A DNA stretch of 7,577 nucleotides. Origin: Bacteroidales bacterium. GTDB taxonomy: Bacteria; Bacteroidota; Bacteroidia; Bacteroidales; UBA7960. Location of the stretch: assembly GCA_007128045.1 (NCBI GenBank), contig SKYG01000174.1, positions 1 through 7,577 on the forward strand. The letters run 5' to 3'. The position numbers and the translations under genes are program-made. This document shows, piece by piece, positions 1 to 6,884 of the stretch. The first letter of the stretch is position 1, and every line of letters begins with the position of its first letter. The notes under the pieces are model-generated. The model ran no database searches and had not been told where the DNA came from. It worked only from the letters and a program-made list of their open reading frames with translations.

Positions 1-639
1 ACCGACAACATTGATATTGTGCTGAATGAACTGGATGCCCTAGTAAACATTGACCTGGAAAAACGTATACAGAAGGACCAACATACCCCGCTACAGCTTG
101 TCCGGCTAGGTACCTCAGGTGCTCTTCAGCCAGATATTGAGGTAGACACATTTGTTGCATCTGCCTATGGTCTTGGGTTTGACGGCTTGTTGCATTTCTA
201 TTCATATGATGAATCTATTCTGGAGATGGAAATGATTAACGAGTACATCAGGCACACTGGCTGGAGCAACAGGCTGCCTTATCCCTACATTGTAAAAGCG
301 TCGGAATCATTGCTGACTGGTTTGGCGTATGATATCCGGAAGGGAATCACAGCCACAGCCAATGGTTTTTATGGACCGCAAGGCAGGGAGTTACGTATTC
401 CCCTGGCCTTTCCTGAGTTAAACCAGCAGATTGAATCATTTGATTTTCAGGGGAGCCGGATTACCAATTTTGAGATGGAAACATCTGCTCTATATGCCTT
501 AGGCAGCTTATTGGGGCATCAGACATTAACTGTATGTGCGATCATTGCCAACAGGGTGCGAAAGGAATATAGCAGGGATTATCAGGCTACCATCGATAGA
601 TTGATTGAAAAGGTGTTATCCCGTTTTACTTCAATGTGA
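1..639 (+). CDS. Nucleoside phosphorylase (PNP/UDP family), 3' part of gene
   Basis: The reading frame is open from the first base, so the gene begins upstream and only its last 212 codons are visible. A GTG at 19 is in frame but is unlikely to be the true start, because about 80 N-terminal residues of a usual ~290-residue enzyme would be missing. Family marks are GTSGALQP (nt 109-132, phosphate/ribose contact loop), the following GLGFDGLL stretch, TATANGFYGPQGR (nt 349-387), and FEMETSALY (nt 469-495, the ribose-binding Met-Glu loop). The family splits nucleosides with phosphate into base plus ribose-1-phosphate in the cytoplasm, for salvage. The sequence most resembles the uridine phosphorylase-like branch of Bacteroidota, but base specificity cannot be fixed from this fragment. 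The stop codon overlaps the start of the next gene, so the two are probably translated together. Confidence 0.88.
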   Translation, partial: TDNIDIVLNELDALVNIDLEKRIQKDQHTPLQLVRLGTSGALQPDIEVDTFVASAYGLGFDGLLHFYSYDESILEMEMINEYIRHTGWSNRLPYPYIVKASESLLTGLAYDIRKGITATANGFYGPQGRELRIPLAFPELNQQIESFDFQGSRITNFEMETSALYALGSLLGHQTLTVCAIIANRVRKEYSRDYQATIDRLIEKVLSRFTSM

Positions 640-1532
640 CTCTGATGAAAGAGAAAGAATCAGATATTCGGGAGTTTCAGGCCTTAATGAGCCTTCTTGA
701 TGAGCCTGATCAGGCCGTTTTTGCTGAGATATCCAAAAAGATTAATTCATTGGGCCCTCAGATTATTCCATTTCTGGAAAATGAATGGGAAAACTCCTAT
801 GACATAATGATCCGGGAGCGTGTCAGGGCACTCATAAGGGAGATACAGTTTAACACTATTTACGAAGATTTTAAGGTCTGGATCGAAGATGGGTGCAATG
901 ACTTGTTATCTGCCTGCATGATATTGTCGCGTTATCAAAACCCAGAATTATCTGAAGATAAAATTCATCGCGATATTTCCCGTATCCGCAAGGATATATG
1001 GCTTGAGATGAATGATCAGCTGACTGCCCTTGAGCAGATAAACTTGTTTAATCATATATTTTATGAGGTACATGGTTTTTCGGGCAATTCGCAGCAGTAT
1101 CACGCGCCATCCAATTCATTTTTAAGTCAGGTGTTAGACACCCGTAAAGGGAATCCCCTGTCGTTAGGCGTTTTGTATATGCTAATTGCACAAAGCCTTG
1201 ATATGCCCATTTTTGGTGTAAATATGCCGGAGCATTTCATCCTGGTATATACCGATACCCGTATAGACGCGGAACACGAATGGGGCATTCAGGAGGGCTT
1301 GTTTTACATTAATGCGTTTAGCAAAGGCACCTTATATTCAAAACAGGAAGTGGTACAGTTTATTCAACATCTGGGGTATGACCCCAAACCAATGTATTTC
1401 AAACCTTGCAGCAACGAAGATATTGTGCGCAGGATGCTGAATAATCTTATTGTTGCCTATAGCAGGGAAGGAGAAGATTACCGGGTACATGAGGTCAGAA
1501 CCTTACAGTCATTATTTAGTGTCAGTCCATAA
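636..1532 (+). CDS. SirB1-type transglutaminase-like protein (Transglut_core2)
   Basis: This 298-residue protein is predicted to be cytoplasmic, with no signal peptide or membrane segment. Residues about 10-130 are helical and charged. The recognisable core is at 160-205: SNSFLSQVLDTRKGNPLSLG followed by VLYMLIAQSLDMPIFGV and MPEHFIL. This matches the SirB1 / Transglut_core2 family, in which an R-x-G-x-P-x-S-L-x-x-x-Y helix precedes a G-V-x-x-P-x-H-F strand. The usual transglutaminase cysteine is not seen at the start of that helix, so activity as a protease or transglutaminase is doubtful. The tail (about 258-295, with LNNLIVAYSREGE) looks like a TPR-type helical hairpin, as in relatives. 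The GTG start at 636 overlaps the upstream stop (GTGA). An ATG at 645 is an equally plausible start and would remove three residues. The function of the family is not established. Confidence 0.82.
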   Translation: MTLMKEKESDIREFQALMSLLDEPDQAVFAEISKKINSLGPQIIPFLENEWENSYDIMIRERVRALIREIQFNTIYEDFKVWIEDGCNDLLSACMILSRYQNPELSEDKIHRDISRIRKDIWLEMNDQLTALEQINLFNHIFYEVHGFSGNSQQYHAPSNSFLSQVLDTRKGNPLSLGVLYMLIAQSLDMPIFGVNMPEHFILVYTDTRIDAEHEWGIQEGLFYINAFSKGTLYSKQEVVQFIQHLGYDPKPMYFKPCSNEDIVRRMLNNLIVAYSREGEDYRVHEVRTLQSLFSVSP

Positions 1533-1664
1533 TGTCCGATATCTGCGTTTTGCTCGTCCGAAAATTGCCCATCCCGAGTTATCAGGGCTCCGCATTTTCG
1601 TACTTCGTAAGCCTTGAACTCGAACATGCTGATTCAGCCCCCCGATTTTATCGACAGATTGTAA
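1478..1664. other. Convergent intergenic region (1533-1664) and overlapping small frame
   Basis: This stretch separates two operons that run toward each other. It contains an imperfect inverted repeat (1556-1603) and an 11-base palindrome, GCTGATTCAGC (1628-1638), beside a C run. The minus strand has a 49-codon ATG frame (1627 down to 1478) that runs 55 bases antisense into the 3' end of the upstream gene. It has no recognisable motif and no evident ribosome binding site, so I do not call it a gene. I see no classical intrinsic terminator with a long GC stem and T run, although both operons must end here. Confidence 0.4.
1556..1603. repeat. Imperfect inverted repeat, terminator-like or REP-like
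   Basis: The arms CGAAAAT (1559-1565) and ATTTTCG (1594-1600) are perfect complements. They extend outward by GT/AC (1556-1557 with 1602-1603) after one mismatch. Inside, GCCC (1567-1570) pairs with GGGC (1585-1588) around a 14-base loop, leaving a 1-versus-5 base internal bulge. An A-tract, GC stem and T-tract between convergent genes is the layout of a bidirectional terminator, but the GC part of the stem is short. A dispersed intergenic repeat is the main alternative. Confidence 0.4.
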
Positions 1665-2933
1665 TTATTTCACCAGGGCATCTTTGATAAGGGCAAGCGG
1701 AAATTTGTCCTGCAGCCCTTCCTGGTCTAACGTTTTGAAGACAGCCTCTGTGCTGATGACACCGGTTTTCAGCGCATAATACAGGATAGCGTACAGGGCG
1801 GCGTATTTGGCTCCAACCATTCGAAAATCTCTTTCAACGATTTCTGCTTTTGTGATGGGCTTTTCCAGGCTGGTATCAATAATCAGCATGCCGTTTTGCA
1901 TCTGTTTGATACGTTGTTTGGCATATGCCAGTCCATCTTCAGATGTGATGATGGCAATATCAGGTTGTGTGATCCCATGAAAAAAAATGTGTTTATCGGA
2001 TAGATTGACCTCCGCAGCTGAAAAACCAACACCCACTGTTACAGGATAGCTCCCTTTCTGGGTAACTGAGAGTCCGGAACGCATAGATGCCTTGCTGAGT
2101 ATAGTGGCAGCCAGTTGTATGCCTTCACCTGCAGAGCCACTGATCAGAATGGTTGTTTTTTGTTTGAGATAGTGCGTGAATTCTTTTTTTATCAGGGGAG
2201 CTCTTTCAAACAGGTTGTTTGTCTTTTTTGTTACAGGCATCTCAAATTTGTCGCGTCTGTTGATCCACTCTCCGGGTTTTCTCCCGGAGCTTTCTGCTAT
2301 TTCTCCAAGTTTTCTTTTTGGATTCAGCTTCATACCAAAACCCGGACAGATTTCAATCACTTCAGCCAGAGAGAATCCCTTGGTGCCAATGGCCACGGCA
2401 AGCTTATCGGAAATGTCGCCAATTCCCAGGATACGGCAAGCATAGCTGCTACCAGCGCTTTGCAAAAGGCCACATAGGTCATATCCTCCAAAGGGGTTGC
2501 CATCGTATGACGTGGTAGTCCGAAACCCATACGGCGTGAGGCCACTTGTTTGACCACCTGTCATCCCATAGAGCATATTATTATGAACCATTACGGTCAT
2601 GTTCAGATTCAGGCGTGCTGCCTCCAATATATGCTGAAGTCCGATCGTAGCGCCACCATCGCCAATAAAAACAATTATCTTCTTGTCGGGATGATTCAAT
2701 CCTAAGGCGATACCAGCTCCGAGGGCCACTGATCTGCCATGCAATCCGTGTACAGTATGGGTGTTAAGGCATTTGTCGATGATGCCATGGCAGCCAATAT
2801 CAGTTACGATGATGACATCCAGTGCTTTGTAGTTAAGCTTTTCGAGAGCCTTGGTGGTATGTTTTGCAATCAGGTCGTGGCCGCAACCTTTACAATAGGG
2901 CAGGCTGTCGGTATTTAATAGGTTGGTGCTCAT
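1665..2933 (-). CDS. 2-oxoacid:ferredoxin oxidoreductase, fused beta-gamma subunit
   Basis: This 422-residue protein joins two OFOR subunits. Residues 10-205 are the thiamine-diphosphate-binding beta subunit. They carry CKGCGH (14-19), DIGCHG (45-50), HGLHGR (62-67), the ThDP/Mg motif from GDG (91-93) to NN (118-119), and YGMTGGQTSGLTPYG (122-136). Cys14, Cys17, Cys48 and Cys196 (EICPGFG) fit the four ligands of the beta-subunit [4Fe-4S] cluster. After a charged linker (205-258), residues 259-422 are a gamma domain beginning ISGSAGEGIQLAA, a variant of the usual G-x-G-G-Q-G loop. OFORs convert a 2-oxoacid plus CoA to acyl-CoA, CO2 and reduced ferredoxin, or run in reverse. The start overlaps the alpha-subunit stop by 4 bases (ATGA). 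Separate beta and gamma genes, or a gamma-alpha fusion, are the layouts I know best, so this one is less usual. Substrate (2-oxoglutarate, branched-chain, aryl or other) is not determined. Confidence 0.9.
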   Translation of the reverse strand: MSTNLLNTDSLPYCKGCGHDLIAKHTTKALEKLNYKALDVIIVTDIGCHGIIDKCLNTHTVHGLHGRSVALGAGIALGLNHPDKKIIVFIGDGGATIGLQHILEAARLNLNMTVMVHNNMLYGMTGGQTSGLTPYGFRTTTSYDGNPFGGYDLCGLLQSAGSSYACRILGIGDISDKLAVAIGTKGFSLAEVIEICPGFGMKLNPKRKLGEIAESSGRKPGEWINRRDKFEMPVTKKTNNLFERAPLIKKEFTHYLKQKTTILISGSAGEGIQLAATILSKASMRSGLSVTQKGSYPVTVGVGFSAAEVNLSDKHIFFHGITQPDIAIITSEDGLAYAKQRIKQMQNGMLIIDTSLEKPITKAEIVERDFRMVGAKYAALYAILYYALKTGVISTEAVFKTLDQEGLQDKFPLALIKDALVK

Positions 2934-4048
2934 AAGTATACCTCCTCAACAATTTGCTCGGGGGTGATCATCTTAGCAATACTGCCAATGCATGTAACAT
3001 GGTCAGGAATAGATTGACCGAAAAGAATACGTCCGAACTGGTTATTGATTGACTCTTCTGCAATAATGACTTTTTGGTATTCAAGACATTTCGTAAGATA
3101 TATGTCTTGCACAGGGAGCATTGTTTGAGGGATCAGTAGGGATACCTTTTTTTTCTTTTCCCTTAGTTGGCTGGTGGCAGACCTTGCGGCTGAGGCCGAG
3201 ATGCCATAGGCCACCAACAGGGTGTTTGCATCTTCCTGCTCATCCAGGATGTAATATTGAAACTCCTGCATCCTCTTCGTTATTTTCTCTTCCAGCCTGA
3301 TTGTGTTGTCTATAGCCTCTTTTGTGGAGTGCTGCAGAATTCCAGCCTGATCGTGGGTGGATGCATTAAAGCGCACCTGGTGCTTGTTTTGGCCCACGGG
3401 TATAAAATCCGGAACCAGATTTGTTGCAGCATATGGCTTATACTTCTGAGCAGACTGGTATTCCTTTCTAACGACCGGTGAGATGTCAGAAAGATTCTTC
3501 ATGTTGAAGCTTCGATGGGTCATCACTTCTTCTTTCGAGGTGAGCAGGATGACAGGTGTTCTCAGTGTGATGGCGATTTCTGCCGATTTCGCTGCCAATA
3601 CCCAGCAGTCTTCAAAGTCGGATGTTGCAAGTACTGGTATGGGATGTCCGCCGGATATGATTCCATTTAGCAGGAGAAGGTCGCCTTGTGCTCCACAAGT
3701 GGCAGTTCCTGTGGCTGGCCCGAGTCGTTGCACCAGTATAATGACCATTGGTAGTTCCATCATGTAGGCCATATTGACAGATTCTGTCATCAACGCAAAG
3801 CCCGGGAATGAAGTGGCTGTTACAGGAAGTTTGCCAGTCATGGAAAGTCCTGACATCCATTGCAATGTGGTGATTTCATCAGGTGCTGACAGCATCAGTT
3901 CCATGCGTTGACTTCCATACTGATAGAGCAGGTTGGCCGGGGTTATTGGATATCCGATGAATGCATCGGCACCTGCCCGCGCCAGTGCTTCTATGATCAG
4001 ACATGACCCATCAGTCAAAACAATAGAGTCTTTATTTTTTTTGTGCAT
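2930..4048 (-). CDS. 2-oxoacid:ferredoxin oxidoreductase, alpha subunit
   Basis: This 372-residue protein has the usual length of a stand-alone KorA/VorB-type alpha subunit. The N-terminal pyrimidine-binding domain holds GYPITP (32-37), whose threonine is the conserved 2-oxoacid-contacting residue of the family, then TATSFPGFALMTE (77-89) and QRLGPATGTATCGAQGD (107-123). HDQAG (232-236) and the following charged helix with KITKR precede the C-terminal transketolase-like domain (about 274-372, starting ANTLLVAYGISASAA). TATSFPG has Phe where Gly is usual (TSGPG). No cysteine-rich ferredoxin domain is present. The ATG at 4048 is supported by a strong AAGGAG six bases upstream. The gene starts 17 bases inside the 3' end of the CoA-transferase gene and overlaps the beta-gamma gene by 4 bases, so the two proteins should be made together as one enzyme. 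Substrate class cannot be read from these motifs. Confidence 0.9.
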   Translation of the reverse strand: MHKKNKDSIVLTDGSCLIIEALARAGADAFIGYPITPANLLYQYGSQRMELMLSAPDEITTLQWMSGLSMTGKLPVTATSFPGFALMTESVNMAYMMELPMVIILVQRLGPATGTATCGAQGDLLLLNGIISGGHPIPVLATSDFEDCWVLAAKSAEIAITLRTPVILLTSKEEVMTHRSFNMKNLSDISPVVRKEYQSAQKYKPYAATNLVPDFIPVGQNKHQVRFNASTHDQAGILQHSTKEAIDNTIRLEEKITKRMQEFQYYILDEQEDANTLLVAYGISASAARSATSQLREKKKKVSLLIPQTMLPVQDIYLTKCLEYQKVIIAEESINNQFGRILFGQSIPDHVTCIGSIAKMITPEQIVEEVYL

Positions 4049-5261
4049 ATACTACTCCTTTATGGATAAGATGATGTATAGTTCGATCGTCAAAATTGAG
4101 CCATTCATGAAGGATGGTAAGGGTATGTTCGCCATACCGTGGCGGCCGGTCCGGATACCAACTTTCATTAGAATCCCCACTGGAAAAGGCGATAGAGCGC
4201 ACACCTTTAATCTCAGTGCCATCGGGGTAAGTGCCTTTGAGCAGCATATCTTTTGCTTCAGGTACTTCAAAGACTTCCTTCATATTGAATACACCGCCGG
4301 CAGGTATTCTTTTTTCCGACAGGATGTGTAATATCTCGTCGCGGTTGTATGAAGATATAAGGTCTTGAATGATTCTGTTGATCTCCTTTTTATGTATTAC
4401 CCGATCCTGGTTCTTTGCAAACCGTGTATCTTCAGCCAGATCAGCTCTTCCTAATGTTATTATTAGTTCTTTATATTGTTTGTCGGTACCAGCTGCGAGC
4501 ACAATCTCTTTATTGTCTTTGGTGTGGTAGATCGTTCCATATGGAACAATATTCGGATGGTCAGAACCCATTCTTTGAGGAATGGTTTTTCCGACAAGCC
4601 AATTGGAGGCCTGGTTTGCCAACGAGGCAACACCTGCCTTGAACAATGATGCTTCTATATATTTTCCTTTACCGGTCTTTTCCCGTTGCAGCAGGGAGAG
4701 CAGTATTGATTCTTTGAGTTGGTGGGCTGCCAGGACATCCATAAGTGCCACTGGCATTTTGGTTGGTTTTCCGCCGGGCTCTCCATTCATATATGTGAAA
4801 CCGGTTTCGGCCTGTATGATCGCATCAAAACCAGCACGTGGGTTATGCAATCCATATCCCGTAATATGGGCATAGATGATGTTTGCATTGTGGCGCTTTA
4901 TAGTTGGATAGTCGACACCAAGTTTCTCGGCATCTCCTGGCTTATAGCTTGCCAAAACGATATCACATGCTGCTGCCAGCTTATATATGATGTTCAGACC
5001 CTCCGGATCGCAAATATTTATTGCTATGGAATATTTTCCCCAGTTCACACTTGAGAAATAGCCAGATATGTCAGAGTCAGGTTCTTCTCCGGGCAACTTC
5101 CATTTGCGTGTGACGTCTCCTCCTGTGGTGTTGTTTTCAACCTTTATGACTGTAGCACCCAGTTCGGCGAAAAACATTCCGACGCTTGGTCCGGCAAGAA
5201 CACTTGCCAGTTCAAGTACTTTCAAACCTTCCAATACCCTGTTGTGAGTTTTCCCTGACAT
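4032..5261 (-). CDS. Family III CoA-transferase (CaiB/BaiF type)
   Basis: This 409-residue cytoplasmic enzyme has the usual family length. The N-terminal fold motif LAGPSVGMFFAELGATVIK (22-40) is followed by VEN. Next come SVNWGKYSIAIN (71-82) and GFDAIIQAETG (144-154). MPVALMDVLAAH (169-180) contains Asp175, which aligns with the catalytic aspartate that forms the acyl-enzyme anhydride in formyl-CoA transferase and CaiB. REKTGKGKYIEASL (193-206) follows. Family members move CoA between carboxylic acids; some relatives are racemases. It starts 10 bases after the symporter stop and overlaps the OFOR alpha gene by 17 bases, so it probably acts on the acid that is imported or on the acyl-CoA the OFOR makes. 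The start at 5261 has only a weak AGG upstream, but conserved sequence begins soon after and the spacing fits. Substrate unknown. Confidence 0.9.
   Translation of the reverse strand: MSGKTHNRVLEGLKVLELASVLAGPSVGMFFAELGATVIKVENNTTGGDVTRKWKLPGEEPDSDISGYFSSVNWGKYSIAINICDPEGLNIIYKLAAACDIVLASYKPGDAEKLGVDYPTIKRHNANIIYAHITGYGLHNPRAGFDAIIQAETGFTYMNGEPGGKPTKMPVALMDVLAAHQLKESILLSLLQREKTGKGKYIEASLFKAGVASLANQASNWLVGKTIPQRMGSDHPNIVPYGTIYHTKDNKEIVLAAGTDKQYKELIITLGRADLAEDTRFAKNQDRVIHKKEINRIIQDLISSYNRDEILHILSEKRIPAGGVFNMKEVFEVPEAKDMLLKGTYPDGTEIKGVRSIAFSSGDSNESWYPDRPPRYGEHTLTILHEWLNFDDRTIHHLIHKGVVYAQKK
4055..4060 (-). promoter_or_regulatory. Shine-Dalgarno site of the OFOR alpha subunit
   Basis: The minus strand reads AAGGAG, then six bases, then the ATG at 4048. 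The site lies inside the last codons of the CoA-transferase gene. It is much stronger than the sites before the other genes here and settles the start of the alpha subunit. It may let the enzyme genes be translated efficiently from the middle of the operon mRNA. Confidence 0.75.
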
Positions 5262-5271
5262 ACCTGATTTC

Positions 5272-6726
5272 TTAATTGTCTGTTTCCGATGGCAATTTTC
5301 TGGGTTTTCTTTTCCCGATTATGTTTCCGATAACGATAGAGATGATGGCTGCCCCAATGGCCATATAGGTGTCTTGAATGACTGTATAGCCCATATTCCT
5401 GGCTAAAATATTGAGGAGTACTGCGATGGTACCTCCAATGAATGCGATCCTGACGCCCTCTATCGTGATCCAACCTCTCTGATATATTCCCATCATAATC
5501 ACAATAGCCCCAATGGCTCTTATCCCATACGAGATATAGGCTGTGTCCAGGATAGCACCTGTACCATAATACGCCAATGGTATGGTTAGTATGTTTACCA
5601 GGATAACCAGCTTCCTTGCTGTGGATATCAATTTTTTATCCAGGGCCGATTTGTTGATTAGTCCATGATATATGTCTTTGGTGGCAATGGTTACCACTGC
5701 AAAGTTAACTGGTCCGACGGTAGAAAGTATGGCTGCCAGGATACCTGCCAATGCGATACCGCCTAAAACAGGATGTATAAATTCGGGGGTGGTCATCAGT
5801 GTGGGCAGTACCATCTTCATCATTTGGGGGTCGGCCAGATAGGGAGCTGTTTCAAAGTATTTTCCGGTTTTTGCAATCAGCCCGAGCAGGGCCACCATAA
5901 TTCCAAACGGGGCAATAATCAAAGAAGATAGGATGGCTGATGTCTTAGCAATAGCTGCTGAGCGGGCTGCAAAGATCGGTTGTATGGATGCCTGGCCGGC
6001 CATGCCACCCAGTACACCTCCCAATATCAGACTCCAGGCGTATGTCAGTCCGCCACTGAACGGATTGTAGAGGTTTTCCGGTGATCCCAGTATGACGAGC
6101 CGTTCGTGCAACGAGGCTAGCCCGTTCATGTCGCTGAGTCCTATTGCTGAGGCAATTCCAAGACCGATAAACATCACAATTACATGGATAATGCCGGTAA
6201 TAGCCAGTGCATGCATGCCTCCGATATAGGTATACAAGGTAATAATCAGTGATGATACGACAACAGAGTGGAGCCATGGAACATCAAACATGGCTGATAA
6301 TACGCTGGCGCATGTTTGGAGTTGGACGAATGCCAGGGTGATGTAGGCAAAGAGGAAAGCAATGGCTGAAATCGCCCTGGCCTTTTTCCCGAAAAGCTTT
6401 TCAAGCATCTCGCTAACTGTGTGTACATTGTTTTCCCGGTAATGTCTGGCTACGGTAAATCCGATAATGATCATGCCGATTGCGGTAGAGATGTTATATA
6501 GAATGGGTTGCATGGTGCCTGTTTGAAAGGCTTTTTCACTAACCCCAATGGTACTCATTCCTCCCAGCCATTCAGAGGCAACCACAACGGCACAAGCAAC
6601 CACACCCAGGTTACGACCGGCAATGAGGTAATCAGCAGCCGATCGTCCAGCTATCTTTTTTGTCAATAACGAAATAAGTGTGATAAGCGCAAAGTAGGAG
6701 ATGATAACCAGCAGGTATATATTCAT
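5272..6726 (-). CDS. Sodium:solute symporter, SSS family
   Basis: This 484-residue inner-membrane protein has about 13 hydrophobic segments, matching the SSS family (PutP, PanF, acetate and other carboxylate carriers). The first helix (3-22) is followed by SAADYLIAGRNLG (29-41), a near-consensus family motif, and then EWLGGMSTIG (52-61), the unwound helix region. YTYIGGMHALAITGIIH (165-181) corresponds to the PutP-type signature, but with G-I-I-H where relatives often have T-D-x-x-Q. LAAILSTVGPVNFAVVTIAT (330-349) and KDIY carry the Ser-Thr pair of the sodium site. The tail is short and basic (KRKPRK). It is the first gene of the operon and presumably brings in the organic acid handled by the CoA-transferase and oxidoreductase encoded next. 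Which acid is not known, and other SSS substrates (sugars, amino acids) are not excluded by the protein alone. Confidence 0.88.
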   Translation of the reverse strand: MNIYLLVIISYFALITLISLLTKKIAGRSAADYLIAGRNLGVVACAVVVASEWLGGMSTIGVSEKAFQTGTMQPILYNISTAIGMIIIGFTVARHYRENNVHTVSEMLEKLFGKKARAISAIAFLFAYITLAFVQLQTCASVLSAMFDVPWLHSVVVSSLIITLYTYIGGMHALAITGIIHVIVMFIGLGIASAIGLSDMNGLASLHERLVILGSPENLYNPFSGGLTYAWSLILGGVLGGMAGQASIQPIFAARSAAIAKTSAILSSLIIAPFGIMVALLGLIAKTGKYFETAPYLADPQMMKMVLPTLMTTPEFIHPVLGGIALAGILAAILSTVGPVNFAVVTIATKDIYHGLINKSALDKKLISTARKLVILVNILTIPLAYYGTGAILDTAYISYGIRAIGAIVIMMGIYQRGWITIEGVRIAFIGGTIAVLLNILARNMGYTVIQDTYMAIGAAIISIVIGNIIGKRKPRKLPSETDN

Positions 6727-6756
6727 CCGATAATCATTTTTATGCCTACGGAGACG

Positions 6757-6773
6757 TGCATGAGGTCATTGCA
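6757..6773. promoter_or_regulatory. Imperfect palindrome in the symporter leader
   Basis: TGCATGAGGTCATTGCA has arms TGC-ATGA and TCAT-T-GCA around a central GG, with one extra T on the right. It lies 31-47 bases before the symporter ATG. The two-base centre is too tight for a stable RNA loop, so a protein-binding site is the more natural reading. No regulator gene is in the window, and chance occurrence is possible. Confidence 0.25.
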
Positions 6774-6806
6774 GGCGATACTGAAAATCAATAAACTACC
6801 ACACTG

Positions 6807-6819
6807 TCGAACTGTTCGA
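6807..6819. promoter_or_regulatory. 13-base perfect palindrome, possible operator
   Basis: TCGAACTGTTCGA has six-base perfect arms around a single central T. It sits roughly 17-29 bases downstream of the candidate -7 box for the symporter operon, near the expected transcription start. A dimeric repressor bound there could block the operon. I found no second copy in the window. Confidence 0.35.
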
Positions 6820-6835
6820 TGCGAATGGGTGCTGA

Positions 6836-6843
6836 CAAAAATA
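6836..6843 (-). promoter_or_regulatory. Candidate Bacteroidota -7 box for the symporter operon
   Basis: The minus strand reads TATTTTTG, an exact match to the Bacteroidota -7 consensus TAnnTTTG. It lies 110 bases upstream of the symporter ATG and would give a leader of about 100 bases. I see no matching TTTG at the -33 position, so the promoter is only a candidate. In AT-rich sequence this octamer can occur by chance. Confidence 0.35.
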
Positions 6844-6884
6844 CGTAAATATACAGTTAGTATGGACTATTATGTGTATTAATT

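Noticed and set aside
19..21. GTG at 19 as the start of the nucleoside phosphorylase
   Set aside because: The frame is open to the window edge and about 80 conserved N-terminal residues would be missing, so the true start is upstream of the window.
1478..1627. 49-codon ATG frame on the minus strand in the convergent intergenic region
   Set aside because: It has no ribosome binding site or recognisable motif, overlaps the 3' end of the upstream gene antisense, and coincides with the inverted repeat. It could be part of a repeat family but is not supported as a gene.
1640..1652. CGAT-TTT-ATCG mini hairpin after the OFOR operon as an intrinsic terminator
   Set aside because: The stem is only four base pairs with a three-base loop and has no T run after it on either strand.
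2115..2557. Several frames of 60-120 codons overlapping the OFOR beta-gamma gene
   Set aside because: They lie inside a strongly conserved gene in other frames and their translations show no protein-like motifs.
3933..5054. Plus-strand frames of 75-132 codons across the OFOR alpha and CoA-transferase genes
   Set aside because: They are antisense to two well-supported enzyme genes and have no family signature.
1665..6726. The operon as a defence system or mobile element
   Set aside because: All four genes are clear metabolic families, and no recombinase, nuclease, terminal repeat or attachment site is present.
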